This document shows, piece after piece, positions 27,954 to 36,844 of a stretch of 64,000 bases of DNA. Within the stretch, counting starts at the first letter, position 1. Every line of letters begins with the position of its first letter. The position numbers were made by a program, and so were the translations under genes. The notes under the pieces were generated by a model. It searched no databases. It was not told the origin of the DNA and worked only from the letters and a program-made list of their open reading frames with translations. The stretch lies in NCBI GenBank assembly GCA_964540695.1, contig CAZINS010000002.1, positions 33,077 to 97,076 of the forward strand, written 5' to 3'. This DNA comes from DYGA01 sp964540695. Lineage in GTDB: Bacteria > Patescibacteriota > Patescibacteriia > S139-126.

Positions 27954-28175
27954 ATGTTTTTCCATAAAAGAAATTTATTTAAATACTTTTTAAAAAATCT
28001 TTATATAGTAGTGGGGATAGTTTTAATCTGGCGGGGGATTTGGTATACTTTGGATTATCTTGATAAAATATCATTTTCTGGCGGACATATTTGGACAGCA
28101 ATAGGTGGGATCATACTAGGGTTGCTCTTTCTATATTTACCTGATCAAGATTTAAAAGAAATAGAAAAATTATAA
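27954..28175 (+). CDS. small two-helix membrane protein
   Basis: 73 residues with two hydrophobic helices (about 13-30 and 46-60) and charged ends. No family recognised. It is 40 bp after the acyltransferase gene and only 3 bp before the LRR gene, so it is probably co-transcribed with them. Confidence 0.6.
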   Translation: MFFHKRNLFKYFLKNLYIVVGIVLIWRGIWYTLDYLDKISFSGGHIWTAIGGIILGLLFLYLPDQDLKEIEKL

Positions 28176-28178
28176 TTT

Positions 28179-28847
28179 ATGAATAAAAAATTAATTATTT
28201 TAATAGTTTTCATACTAGTTGGTTTAGCTGGTTGGTTTATATTTTTCAAAGATAAAAATGAAATTAGTTTTAATCTAAATGAACCAGCACCGCAAAATAA
28301 AATTTCCAAATTATCAGATATAAGAAATCCGGAAATAGTTTTTGAGTTGGATTTAAGTGGACAAAAGTTAAATTCTTTTCCCTCAGAAATATTGGTTTTA
28401 ACTTATTTAAAAAAATTAAATTTAGCTAACAATCAAATAGCATCATTGCCAGCTGAGATTAATAAGTTAACAAATTTAGAAGAAATAAATCTAGAAAATA
28501 ATTTATTGACTGGAACGTTACCAGCGGAGATTGGTATTTTAAGAAAATTGAAAGTTATTGATGTTAGTGGCAATAACTTGACGGCTATGCCTGCGGAGAT
28601 TGGTAAATTGATGGGACTGGCAACACTTGACTACAATAACAATAAGCTTACTTCCTTACCACAAGAAATAGAAAATTTAACTGGTTTGCGTTATCTGTTT
28701 TTATCAAATAATGATTTTACCAGAGTGCCTGAACAGTTGAAAAAATTGAACAATCTTAAAACTTTAAATTTAACAGGCAATCGTATCAGTAAGGAAGAAT
28801 TGGTTGAACTTGAGAACATACTAATAAATACAAATATTATTTACTAG
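28179..28847 (+). CDS. membrane-anchored leucine-rich repeat protein
   Basis: 222 residues. An N-terminal membrane segment (about 5-23) is followed by a short spacer and at least six leucine-rich repeats of about 23 residues with the consensus L..L.L..N.L..LP.EI..L. The asparagine ladder and LP-x-EI phrases mark the bacterial or plant-type LRR class used for protein-protein contacts. It is predicted to face the outside, anchored by the N-terminus. Binding partner unknown. Last gene of a short run that ends in a terminator. Confidence 0.85.
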   Translation: MNKKLIILIVFILVGLAGWFIFFKDKNEISFNLNEPAPQNKISKLSDIRNPEIVFELDLSGQKLNSFPSEILVLTYLKKLNLANNQIASLPAEINKLTNLEEINLENNLLTGTLPAEIGILRKLKVIDVSGNNLTAMPAEIGKLMGLATLDYNNNKLTSLPQEIENLTGLRYLFLSNNDFTRVPEQLKKLNNLKTLNLTGNRISKEELVELENILINTNIIY

Positions 28848-28870
28848 TTTATTTGAAACTTTTCTAAGGT

Positions 28871-28898
28871 TAACTCTATTAGTAGAGTTGACTTTTTT
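28871..28898 (+). terminator. terminator after LRR gene
   Basis: Stem around AACTCT (28872-28877) with AGAGTT (28884-28889), then T-run 28893-28898. Confidence 0.65.
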
Positions 28899-28959
28899 AT
28901 TGTTTAGTATTAAAAATAAATATTAAATTACTTTAAAAAATAAATATAAGGAGGAAGTC

Positions 28960-29496
28960 ATGGCCAAGTTATCAGCCAAAGAAGCAGTTTTAATTGATGC
29001 AAAAAATATTTTAGCAAAACTGAATCAATTAATTATTGCTCAGGGTAAGGAGAAATTACCAGAAACAAAAAAAATATTGTGTTACAATCCCACTCACTAT
29101 GAGTTTAATCAAGAAAAATTACAAACCATTTGTGATCGTTATTGGCAAATTATTGAATTAGGGCAGTTGCCCATGGTTAAGAAATATCTTAAACAAACTC
29201 AACAGGAAGTAAATATTGTGATTAGTACTTGTAATAATCACCTGCAAATTTCTAAACACAGCGACAGACGTATTAGCACTTGTGTGCATTATATATCTTT
29301 TCGCGTGAGCGGAGTTTATTGGTACAAACCAAAATACAACATTGCTGTGGTTTTGCCAATTTTAAAAAATGATTTAGCTATAATGTTAAAAACCAAAGGT
29401 ACTTATACTAGTGACATTTTAGCAGATGGACTAAATTTACTTTCTTGGGAACAAGAAAAATTTACAGATAATGTATTAAAAGCTTTTAGCTTATAA
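28960..29496 (+). CDS. 178-residue protein of unknown function
   Basis: Soluble mixed alpha/beta protein without a signal peptide or membrane segment. It contains CYNPTHYEFN near residue 41, a cluster ISTCNNHLQISKHSDRR, and a hydrophobic strand YNIAVVLPIL. I recognise no family. AAGGAGG (about 9 nt before ATG) is one of the strongest ribosome sites in the window, and a terminator overlaps the stop codon, so it is an independent and probably well-translated gene. Confidence 0.68.
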   Translation: MAKLSAKEAVLIDAKNILAKLNQLIIAQGKEKLPETKKILCYNPTHYEFNQEKLQTICDRYWQIIELGQLPMVKKYLKQTQQEVNIVISTCNNHLQISKHSDRRISTCVHYISFRVSGVYWYKPKYNIAVVLPILKNDLAIMLKTKGTYTSDILADGLNLLSWEQEKFTDNVLKAFSL

Positions 29497-29519
29497 GACG
29501 GATTTTTTCCGTCTTTTTT
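29495..29519 (+). terminator. terminator overlapping the stop of the 178-residue gene
   Basis: Stem AAGACGG (29495-29501) with CCGTCTT (29509-29515), loop of seven, T-run. The left arm starts within the TAA stop. Confidence 0.85.
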
Positions 29520-29528
29520 ATTATGTGT

Positions 29529-29534
29529 TAAAAT
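29529..29534 (+). promoter_or_regulatory. -10 box of ccdA, deciding its start
   Basis: TAAAAT at 29529-29534 overlaps a first ATG (29533) and ends 7 nt before ATG 29542. This favours leaderless initiation at 29542. Confidence 0.45.
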
Positions 29535-29541
29535 GATGTTT

Positions 29542-30324
29542 ATGGATATAACTTTACTATTAGCCGCTTTTTTAGCAGGAATGTTGACGTTTTTAGCACC
29601 TTGTACTTTGCCATTGGTTCCTGGGTATCTGGGGTTTATTAGTGGTGTGTCAGTTAGTCAGTTGAATAATAAAGATTTGCTAAATCGTGCTCGCCGAAGA
29701 ATTTTTTTAAATGGTTTACTTTATGTAATTGGTTTTAGTTTTGTTTTTATTTTATTAGGTTTATTGTTTGGTTTAGGAGGAGTGGGACTTATTAAATATC
29801 GTTTAGTGTTAGCTCGTTTGGGCGGGATAGTGATTATTATTTTCGGACTTTACATGTTTTTATCTGCTACTATAAAAAATCAAAACATATTAGACAAATT
29901 TAAATTATTTAATACCGCTTGGCAACCGTTTTTTGGTAAACATTTAAAACCCGGTCGCCCCCTAAGCTCTCTTCTTTTTGGCATGATATTTGCTTTTGGT
30001 TGGACGCCTTGTATTGGACCGGTTTTAGGAACAGTTTTATTACTAGCCTCTCAATCAGACACAATTATTAAGGGCGGAATATTACTGTTTGTTTTTTCTT
30101 TAGGTCATGCTATTCCGTTTCTTTTGGTAGCAGCTGGTGCGGGGAGTGGTTTTTATGCTCTGCGTAATAAGCAATTATTTTTCAAAGTTGTAAGTATTAT
30201 TGGCGGTATATTTTTGATTATAATTGGCCTACTTCTACTAACTGATGGATTTAGTACCTGGATTACTTATTTTTATAAAGTTTTTAGCTTTATTAATTAT
30301 GAAAATTTACTCAATTATTTATAA
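29542..30324 (+). CDS. ccdA: CcdA-type cytochrome c biogenesis / thiol-disulfide transporter
   Basis: Six-helix membrane protein of the CcdA / DsbD transmembrane family, about 260 residues, carrying reducing equivalents across the membrane to extracytoplasmic thioredoxin-like proteins. The two conserved cysteine motifs are visible: FLAPCTLPLVPGYL in the first helix and FGWTPCIGPVLG in the fourth. ATG 29542 is preferred over 29533 and 29536 because the -10 box overlaps those. Followed 3 bp later by a beta-propeller gene, so the two are probably one unit. A second, thioredoxin-fused homologue lies at 47433. Confidence 0.88.
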   Translation: MDITLLLAAFLAGMLTFLAPCTLPLVPGYLGFISGVSVSQLNNKDLLNRARRRIFLNGLLYVIGFSFVFILLGLLFGLGGVGLIKYRLVLARLGGIVIIIFGLYMFLSATIKNQNILDKFKLFNTAWQPFFGKHLKPGRPLSSLLFGMIFAFGWTPCIGPVLGTVLLLASQSDTIIKGGILLFVFSLGHAIPFLLVAAGAGSGFYALRNKQLFFKVVSIIGGIFLIIIGLLLLTDGFSTWITYFYKVFSFINYENLLNYL

Positions 30325-30327
30325 TTT

Positions 30328-31632
30328 ATGAATAAAAAGATTATTATTATTTTATCAATTTTAATTTTATCAATTTTAATTTATCTAGGTTGGCGTCAAT
30401 TAAGAAATTCAGTGCCTTTTCTTTTTTCACCACAAGAAAATATTGTAAAGTTGCTTGATGATACAGATAAAGTGACAAAACAAGTTGATGATTATAATGA
30501 GCAAATCAAAGATCAACTAAATGAAGACAGTGATATTGCCACACCGGTAGCAACTAAATATTATCAGCAAGGACCATTGACTTTGCCACAAGGATTAACT
30601 ATTTCTGTTTTTGCCGAAAATTTAGGTAACCCTCGGGTGATTGTTCATGCACCTAATGGTGGTTTTTTAGTTAGCGTGCCGAATCAAGGTAAAGTAATTA
30701 AAATTAGAGACAATGACGGCGATGGTAAAGCCGAAGAAATAAAAACCGTGGTTGACAAGTTAAATAAACCTCATGGTCTGTTGGTAAAATGTTATAGTGA
30801 AGATAGTTGCCAGTTATATGTAGCTGAAACCAATCAAATAACTTTATTTGATTATGATTTTGTCAATGATCAGGCTATAAATAAAAAGAAAATTATTGAT
30901 TTGCCAGATGGTGGGGGACATTGGACAAGAACTATTATTGAAACGCCGCTTGATGGCCAAGAAAAAACTGAACTTTTGATTGCAGTTGGTTCGAGTTGCA
31001 ATGTGTGTAATGAAAATGATTGGCGTCGGGCTAAAGTATTGGTAGCTGATTTAGACGGTAGTAATTTACGTGAATATGCGACTGGTTTGCGTAACGCACC
31101 ATTTATGTCTATTCATCCGGTTGATGGTCGGATTTGGACAACAGAAATGGGTCGTGATTGGCTAGGTGATAATTTACCACCAGATGAAATTAATATATTA
31201 CAATCTGGTAAAAATTATGGCTGGCCAATTTGTTATGGCCAAAACATTCATGATACTGATTTTGACAAAAATCAATATATTCAAGACCCCTGCTCTGATA
31301 AAATACCTGCTCAGATTGATATCCCAGCTCATAGTGCCCCTTTGGGACTGGCATTTATTCCTGAAGAGGGTTGGCCAGAGGATATGTGGTATGACCTGTT
31401 AGTGGCTTACCATGGTTCTTGGAATCGTTCGGAACCAACTGGATATAAAATAGTCAGATATCGACTTGATGCTCAAGGTAATTACCAAAGTGAAGAGGAT
31501 TTTATTAGTGGTTGGTTAAATAATGGTGAGGTTTTAGGTAGACCGGTTGATGTACTAATTCAACCAGGTGGTACGATGTATATCACCGATGATAAAGCTG
31601 GAGTAGTTTATCGTGTAACCTACGTTCAGTAA
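30328..31632 (+). CDS. glucose/sorbosone dehydrogenase-like beta-propeller protein
   Basis: 434 residues. An N-terminal membrane or signal segment (about 4-20) is followed from residue 85 by a propeller resembling the PQQ-dependent soluble aldose dehydrogenase / sorbosone dehydrogenase family: LPQGLTISVFAENLGNPR, DNDGDGKAEE, NKPHGLLV, GRDWLGDNLPPDEIN, GKNYGWPICYG and AYHGSWNRSEPTGYK. It is expected outside the membrane. Whether it binds PQQ or oxidises a sugar cannot be told; no PQQ synthesis genes are present here. It directly follows ccdA, suggesting a link to its four cysteines, which is an inference. Confidence 0.78.
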   Translation: MNKKIIIILSILILSILIYLGWRQLRNSVPFLFSPQENIVKLLDDTDKVTKQVDDYNEQIKDQLNEDSDIATPVATKYYQQGPLTLPQGLTISVFAENLGNPRVIVHAPNGGFLVSVPNQGKVIKIRDNDGDGKAEEIKTVVDKLNKPHGLLVKCYSEDSCQLYVAETNQITLFDYDFVNDQAINKKKIIDLPDGGGHWTRTIIETPLDGQEKTELLIAVGSSCNVCNENDWRRAKVLVADLDGSNLREYATGLRNAPFMSIHPVDGRIWTTEMGRDWLGDNLPPDEINILQSGKNYGWPICYGQNIHDTDFDKNQYIQDPCSDKIPAQIDIPAHSAPLGLAFIPEEGWPEDMWYDLLVAYHGSWNRSEPTGYKIVRYRLDAQGNYQSEEDFISGWLNNGEVLGRPVDVLIQPGGTMYITDDKAGVVYRVTYVQ

Positions 31633-31663
31633 TTTTATTATTTTTTATTCTTACCCTAACTTT

Positions 31664-31687
31664 TTAATTCTTAATTCTTAATTCTAA
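31664..31687 (+). repeat. ATTCTTA tandem repeat before mutM
   Basis: Three near-perfect copies of TTAATTC / ATTCTTA end 4 bp before the mutM start. Part of the dispersed family also seen at 21611-21630, 26951-26992 and 62841-62860. Confidence 0.6.
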
Positions 31688-31691
31688 CCTA

Positions 31692-32549
31692 ATGCCTGAG
31701 CTACCTGAAGTAGAAACTATTCGTCGTGACTTAGTTAAACAAGTTTTAAATAAAAAAATAAAAAAAGTCACTATAAAAAAATCAAGATTAGTAAAAAATC
31801 CTGACAATTTTTTTATTAAAAGTTTATTAGGGAATAAAGTTAGTAAAATAGATCGTATAGGAAAATTGGTCATTTTTGTTTTAAAAAATAATTTATATTT
31901 ATTGACTCATCTCAAGATGACCGGTCAGTTGATTTATAACAAAAAAAATAATCTGACGATTGGTGGACACAGTTTTGACTCAGACAAAATGGATTATCCT
32001 AATAAATATACTTATATAATAATTGAATTTGCAGATGGAAGTAATTTGTATTTCAATGATATACGAACTTTTGGTTATATGCAGATTGTGGACAAGAAAG
32101 AATTGGTAGTTATTAAAGAAAAATTTGGTATTGAACCATTGACTAAGAATTTTACTATAAATAATTGGAAAAAAATATTTAAGAATAAAAAGACCAATCT
32201 TAAAGCTTTATTACTTAATCAAAAATTAGTAGCCGGCATAGGTAATATTTATGCTGATGAAATATGTTTTGCTGCCAAAATAAAACCCATGCGCCAGGTA
32301 AATAAATTAACAGACAAAGAAATTGTAGAATTATTTATTCAAACCAAAAAAATAATTCGGCAAGCTATTGTCAAGCGTGGTACCACTTTTAATAATTATG
32401 TAGATACTTTAGGTCGGACTGGAAATTTTGTTAAATATTTACAGGTTTATGGACGAGGTCAGAAAAAATGTAAAATTTGTGCAAGCGATATAAAAAAGAT
32501 AAAATTAGCTGGTCGAGGTACTCATTTTTGCCCGCATTGCCAAAAATAG
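31692..32549 (+). CDS. mutM: formamidopyrimidine-DNA glycosylase
   Basis: Base-excision repair enzyme removing 8-oxoguanine and formamidopyrimidines, with beta/delta lyase activity. 285 residues. It begins MPELPEVET, where P2 is the nucleophile and E3 catalytic. LTHLKMTGQL carries the conserved lysine, AGIGNIYADEI is the helix-two-turn-helix region, and the C-terminal zinc finger CKIC ... CPHC is intact. No ribosome site precedes ATG 31692; repeats occupy the gap. Followed by superoxide dismutase, so two oxidative-damage genes sit together. Confidence 0.96.
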   Translation: MPELPEVETIRRDLVKQVLNKKIKKVTIKKSRLVKNPDNFFIKSLLGNKVSKIDRIGKLVIFVLKNNLYLLTHLKMTGQLIYNKKNNLTIGGHSFDSDKMDYPNKYTYIIIEFADGSNLYFNDIRTFGYMQIVDKKELVVIKEKFGIEPLTKNFTINNWKKIFKNKKTNLKALLLNQKLVAGIGNIYADEICFAAKIKPMRQVNKLTDKEIVELFIQTKKIIRQAIVKRGTTFNNYVDTLGRTGNFVKYLQVYGRGQKKCKICASDIKKIKLAGRGTHFCPHCQK

Positions 32550-32632
32550 AATAAATAAGAAAGAAATATAAAGGTTGATTAAAAGTCAGATTGATTTATA
32601 ATAAAAATACTTAATTCTTAATCCTAAAATAT

Positions 32633-33211
32633 ATGTATACTTTACCAGAATTACCATATGGTTATGATGCTTTAGAACCATATATCGATAAAATGACCAT
32701 GGAAATTCATCATACCAAGCATCATCAAGCTTATATTGATAAGCTAAATTTAGCATTAGAGAAGTATCCGGAATTATTAAATAAACCCTTAGCTGAATTA
32801 CTGCGGGAATTACTCAATTTACCTATTGATGAAGCTGATAGAATAGTCATAAGAAATAATGGTGGTGGACATGCTAACCATAGTTTATTTTGGGAAATAA
32901 TGGCGCCGCAAAAATCAGTTGATGAAAAGCTAGTCAAAGAAATAAATGATACTTTTGGTTCAATTGCTGAGTTTAAGGAAAAATTTACGCAAAGTGCCTT
33001 AACTCGTTTTGGTAGTGGTTGGTCTTGGTTAGTGAGAACAAGTGGAGGTAAACTAGAAGTCTATTCCACAGCCAATCAAGATTCACCTTACTTGCAAGGC
33101 CACACACCTATTATTGGACTTGATCTTTGGGAACATGCTTATTATCTCAAGTATCAGAATCGCCGGCCGGAATATATTACTAATTGGTGGCAGGTATTGA
33201 AATTATTATAG
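32633..33211 (+). CDS. sodA: iron/manganese superoxide dismutase
   Basis: 192-residue Fe/Mn superoxide dismutase, presumably cytoplasmic since no signal peptide is seen. Ligands are H26 (in MEIHHTKHH), the histidine of GGGHANHSLFW, and the D and H of LDLWEHAYY. STANQDSP rather than an A-A-T-P-type sequence favours manganese, but metal choice cannot be settled from this. Monocistronic with a strong terminator. Confidence 0.95.
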   Translation: MYTLPELPYGYDALEPYIDKMTMEIHHTKHHQAYIDKLNLALEKYPELLNKPLAELLRELLNLPIDEADRIVIRNNGGGHANHSLFWEIMAPQKSVDEKLVKEINDTFGSIAEFKEKFTQSALTRFGSGWSWLVRTSGGKLEVYSTANQDSPYLQGHTPIIGLDLWEHAYYLKYQNRRPEYITNWWQVLKLL

Positions 33212-33238
33212 TTTGATTTAAGTTATTAGTTTTAAGAA

Positions 33239-33268
33239 AAAAGTCCCGAGTATTTCGGGACTTTTGTT
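33239..33268. terminator. terminator between sodA and a convergent small gene
   Basis: Eleven-bp stem (33239-33249 with 33255-33265) followed by TTTTG. The A-rich left side would also serve the convergent minus-strand gene. Confidence 0.85.
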
Positions 33269-33462
33269 TAATAAAAAAAATTAGAAACCAAAGGGTTAAT
33301 TATATAATAAAAAAATAAAAAAAATAAAATTGAGAATGTAATTACACTGGCTATGTTAATCAACCAAATTTTCCATAGCGGCATAAATCTTGGTTTATGT
33401 AATTTATTATTAAATTCATAATACCAGCATTGTATCTTGACCATTTTTATTTTTGGTAACAT
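33268..33462 (-). CDS. 64-residue membrane protein
   Basis: Small protein with a basic N-terminal half and one long hydrophobic stretch (about 33-62, one or two helices). No family recognised. AAAGGAG just before its ATG and a TTGACA-N17-TAAAAT promoter further upstream argue that it is a real gene. Confidence 0.6.
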   Translation of the reverse strand: MLPKIKMVKIQCWYYEFNNKLHKPRFMPLWKIWLINIASVITFSILFFLFFYYIINPLVSNFFY

Positions 33463-33497
33463 AGTTACTCCTTTTGATTGTTAATGAAATTTAATTA

Positions 33498-33526
33498 ATT
33501 TTATATAACGTAAACAATTATGTCAA
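33498..33526 (-). promoter_or_regulatory. promoter of the 64-residue gene
   Basis: Minus strand TTGACA (33526-33521), 17 bp, TAAAAT (33503-33498). Leader about 30 nt, including the ribosome site. In the rest of the gap to dnaG I see no gene and no clear dnaG promoter. Confidence 0.55.
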
Positions 33527-33633
33527 AATATATTTTGGTGTGTGGAATAACTGTCTATAGCATAACCTAGACCTTTGTTATATATATAAGGTAAGATTTA
33601 GGCAGTATAAAGGTTAATTTTATATCCTAAAAA

Positions 33634-35418
33634 ATGGACCAAATTCAAGAAATAAAAAATAAATTAAATATTGTGGAAGTGGTGAAGGAGTATTTGCCTC
33701 AACTAAAACAGACAGGGAGTAATTGGAAAGGTTTATGTCCTTTTCACAATGAAAAGACTCCTTCATTTATGGTGTCTGAGGAAAAACAATTTTGGCATTG
33801 TTTTGGCTGTGGTGAGGGAGGAGACATTTTTGAATTTATTAAAAAAATAGAAAATATTGATTTTACAGAAAGTTTACGTATTTTGGCTCAAAAAGCAGGC
33901 GTGATTTTGAAAAAACAAGATCCCAAACTTTTAGATTTACGTGCTAGATTAGTTGATATTCATCAAGCAGCTGCCAGATTTTTTATAGCTCATTTATGGC
34001 AGACAAAAGACGGTGGTGTGGCTTTAGCTTATTTGCGAAAACGAGGATTGCAGGATGATACTATCAAAGAATGGAAATTAGGTTGGGCGCCAGTTAGTTT
34101 TGATAAATTAAAAAATCATTTACTCGAACGTGGTTTTAGTGAGCACGAGATTAAACAATCAGGTTTGGTATTTACCAAAGAACGTGGTGATTTTTATGAT
34201 CGGTTTCATGGTAGGATTATGTTTCCTTTATTTGATGTTCATGGACAAATTATTGCTTTTACTGGCAGATTACTTAAAGAAGAAAAAAATCAAGGTAAAT
34301 ATGTTAATTCACCAGAAACTCCGTTGTATGCCAAGAGTCAAGTTTTGTATGGCTTATATCAAGGCAAAGATGATATTAAATCTTCTGGTCGAGTAGTCTT
34401 GGTTGAAGGTCAAATGGATGTACTGACTTGTCAGCAAGCCGGTTTTAATAACGTAGTTGCTTCCTCTGGTACGGCTTTGACAATAGAGCAACTTACTTTA
34501 CTCAGACGTTATGCGGCAGAAATAGTATTTGCTTTTGATGCTGACAATGCCGGAGCCAAAGCAATTTTGCGTAGTACGGAGTTAGCTTTGAAAGCTGGTT
34601 GGCGTATGCACGTTTTAGTTTTACCTCAAGGTGAGGATCCTGATTCGTTTGTTAAAAAATATCCTGAACAATGGCCAAAATTGATTGTTAGCTCTCCTGA
34701 ATTTATGGAATATTTTTTTACTTATTACACCAATGCCAATGATGCAAATACTTTGGTTGGTAAAAAACAAATTACCAAAGATTTATTATCATTGATTGCC
34801 AAGTTACCCGATCCAATTGAAAAAGATTTTTATTTACAAAAATTATCAAACTTAGTAAATATTTCTGAAAATGCTTTGCGAGAAAGTTTACCCAAAATAA
34901 ATCAAGCAAATGTAAGTAAAGAAATGGAAAATTCTTGGCAAGAAATATCACATCACCAACGCATGAGTCAGAGATACTTAGGTTGGTTGCTAGCTAGGGC
35001 TGATTGGTGGAGCGTGGGATTAGAACAAATTTTACCAGAGATGTTATCTGGTAAGGATGAACAGGAGCTTTACAGTCAACTCATCGTATATTATACTAAT
35101 AATGCTTCGCAATGGTCACAAGAATTTATACAATCGACTGATTTAGAAAAAGTTTTAAATTTATCAATTACACAAATAAGAGTTTTAAATGTCTTGCAAC
35201 TTTTAGTGGAAGATTTTAAATCTATTCCTAGTGAAGCAGATGCTTCGCGTGATTGGGAGCAGTTGTTAAAAAATTTACAAAGATTTTATTATCGAGAACA
35301 GTTGCAGGTTTTAAAACAACAAACCATGACTGCTGAAAAAATAAAAGATGAGGAAGCTTTAGAAAAAATATCTGCGACTATGAATCAAGTACTGTCTCGT
35401 CTAGCAAAATTACAATAA
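33634..35418 (+). CDS. dnaG: DNA primase
   Basis: Makes RNA primers at the replication fork. 594 residues, normal length. CHC2 zinc site C35, H38, C56, C59 within GLCPFHNEKTPSF and HCFGCG; RNA-polymerase core; Toprim motifs VVLVEGQMDVL and FAFDADNAGAKA; and a C-terminal helicase-interacting region that I can see only as a helical stretch. rpoD follows 23 bp downstream, reproducing the primase-sigma pairing of the classic macromolecular synthesis operon, without rpsU. Confidence 0.97.
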   Translation: MDQIQEIKNKLNIVEVVKEYLPQLKQTGSNWKGLCPFHNEKTPSFMVSEEKQFWHCFGCGEGGDIFEFIKKIENIDFTESLRILAQKAGVILKKQDPKLLDLRARLVDIHQAAARFFIAHLWQTKDGGVALAYLRKRGLQDDTIKEWKLGWAPVSFDKLKNHLLERGFSEHEIKQSGLVFTKERGDFYDRFHGRIMFPLFDVHGQIIAFTGRLLKEEKNQGKYVNSPETPLYAKSQVLYGLYQGKDDIKSSGRVVLVEGQMDVLTCQQAGFNNVVASSGTALTIEQLTLLRRYAAEIVFAFDADNAGAKAILRSTELALKAGWRMHVLVLPQGEDPDSFVKKYPEQWPKLIVSSPEFMEYFFTYYTNANDANTLVGKKQITKDLLSLIAKLPDPIEKDFYLQKLSNLVNISENALRESLPKINQANVSKEMENSWQEISHHQRMSQRYLGWLLARADWWSVGLEQILPEMLSGKDEQELYSQLIVYYTNNASQWSQEFIQSTDLEKVLNLSITQIRVLNVLQLLVEDFKSIPSEADASRDWEQLLKNLQRFYYREQLQVLKQQTMTAEKIKDEEALEKISATMNQVLSRLAKLQ

Positions 35419-35441
35419 TTATTTATAAAAAATTTTTAATC

Positions 35442-36725
35442 ATGCCCCCAAAAAAGGCAAAAAAATTAAACCCAGCAAAAAAGACTGCTTCGAAAAAGCA
35501 GATCAAAAAAACATCTACTAAACGCATTACTACCAAGAGTGCGAAACAAACAATAGCCAAGAGAAAAGCTATTAAGGTTACCAAACCAAAAAAAGGAAAT
35601 AAAAAAACGACCACTAGTCGTAATCAAAAATCATTACCACCAATACTTGCTCAAGTAGAAAAAATGTTACATAAAGGTAAACAACGTGGTTTTTTAACTG
35701 AACAAGAAATACTTTATGTCTTCCCAGAAGTGGAAGATTATTTATCAGAATTTTATGTTTTTCTTGATAAATTGGATTTAGCTGCTATCCAAGTAATTGA
35801 ATATAGCGGTGGTCTTTTGTCTGAAAAAGAAAACCGTGATGAAGTTTTAAAACATGCAGGTTTTGGGATTGATAAAAAAAGATTAGATTTGACTGATATT
35901 TCCGCAGATTCAATTCAAATGTATTTACGTGAGATTGGTAAGGTACCACTTTTATCCAGTGAAGAAGAGTTACAACTGGCTAAACGTAAAGAAAAAAATG
36001 ACAAAGAAGCTATGCGACGACTGATTGAAGCTAATTTACGCTTAGTTGTTTCAATTGCTAAAAAATTTACCGGACGTTCTTTATCATTACTTGATTTAAT
36101 TCAAGAAGGTAATATTGGTTTATTTAGAGCGGTTGAAAAATTTGATTATCGTAAAGGTTATAAATTTTCTACCTATGCTACTTGGTGGATTAGACAAGCT
36201 ATTACTAGAGCCTTAGCTGACCAGTCACGTACTATCAGAATCCCAGTACATATGGTGGAAACCATCAATAAGTTTCAACAAGTAGAGCGTAGGTTGATAC
36301 AAGATTTAGGTAGAGAGCCACTACCAGAAGAGATTGCTTCAGAAATGGGTGAGCCAATGGAAAAAATATTACACATTATGAAAATATCCCAAGAAACTGT
36401 TTCATTGGAAACATCGGTTGGCGATGACGATGATGGTGATTCAAAACTGGGTGATTTTATTGAAGACCAAAAAACTATTACCCCTGATAGAGTGGCAGCT
36501 TTGCGGCTACTTAAGGATCATGTGACGGAAATAATTAGCCAACTAACACCGCGTGAACAAAAGATTTTGGAAATGCGTTTTGGTTTAACAGATGGTGTAG
36601 CTCATACTTTGGAAGAAGTAGGGCAGGAGTTTGGTGTGACCCGTGAACGTATCCGGCAAATTGAAGCTAAAGCCTTGGAAAAGATTCAACAGAATTTGCA
36701 AATGAAGAAGTTGAAAGATTATTAG
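35442..36725 (+). CDS. rpoD: primary sigma factor RpoD/SigA
   Basis: Housekeeping sigma-70 factor, 427 residues. The first 60 or so residues are a Lys/Thr-rich basic tail in place of a full region 1.1. Region 1.2/2 begins DSIQMYLREIGKVPLL; region 2.3-2.4 reads SLLDLIQEGNIGLFRAVEKF and KFSTYATWWIRQAITRA; region 4.2 TLEEVGQEFGVTRERIRQIE carries the -35-reading helix. It fits the TTGACA / TATAAT-type promoters with 17-bp spacing found in this window. Co-transcribed with dnaG by spacing. Confidence 0.97.
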   Translation: MPPKKAKKLNPAKKTASKKQIKKTSTKRITTKSAKQTIAKRKAIKVTKPKKGNKKTTTSRNQKSLPPILAQVEKMLHKGKQRGFLTEQEILYVFPEVEDYLSEFYVFLDKLDLAAIQVIEYSGGLLSEKENRDEVLKHAGFGIDKKRLDLTDISADSIQMYLREIGKVPLLSSEEELQLAKRKEKNDKEAMRRLIEANLRLVVSIAKKFTGRSLSLLDLIQEGNIGLFRAVEKFDYRKGYKFSTYATWWIRQAITRALADQSRTIRIPVHMVETINKFQQVERRLIQDLGREPLPEEIASEMGEPMEKILHIMKISQETVSLETSVGDDDDGDSKLGDFIEDQKTITPDRVAALRLLKDHVTEIISQLTPREQKILEMRFGLTDGVAHTLEEVGQEFGVTRERIRQIEAKALEKIQQNLQMKKLKDY

Positions 36726-36745
36726 AGATAAATTTATTTTACAAA

Positions 36746-36770
36746 GGGGCAGGTAAACCCTGCCTTTTTT
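36746..36770 (+). terminator. rpoD terminator
   Basis: GGCAGG (36748-36753) with CCTGCC (36759-36764), extended by G-T and A-T pairs, 5-nt loop and T-run. Confidence 0.85.
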
Positions 36771-36772
36771 AT

Positions 36773-36801
36773 TTGACATAAATTATTAAAGTTAATAATA
36801 T
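36773..36801 (+). promoter_or_regulatory. deoD promoter
   Basis: TTGACA (36773-36778), 17 bp, TAATAT (36796-36801), starting just after the rpoD terminator. Leader about 36 nt with an AAAGGAGA ribosome site. Confidence 0.65.
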
Positions 36802-36844
36802 ATAAAATCAATTCACATTAACAATTCAAGTAAAGGAGATAGAA

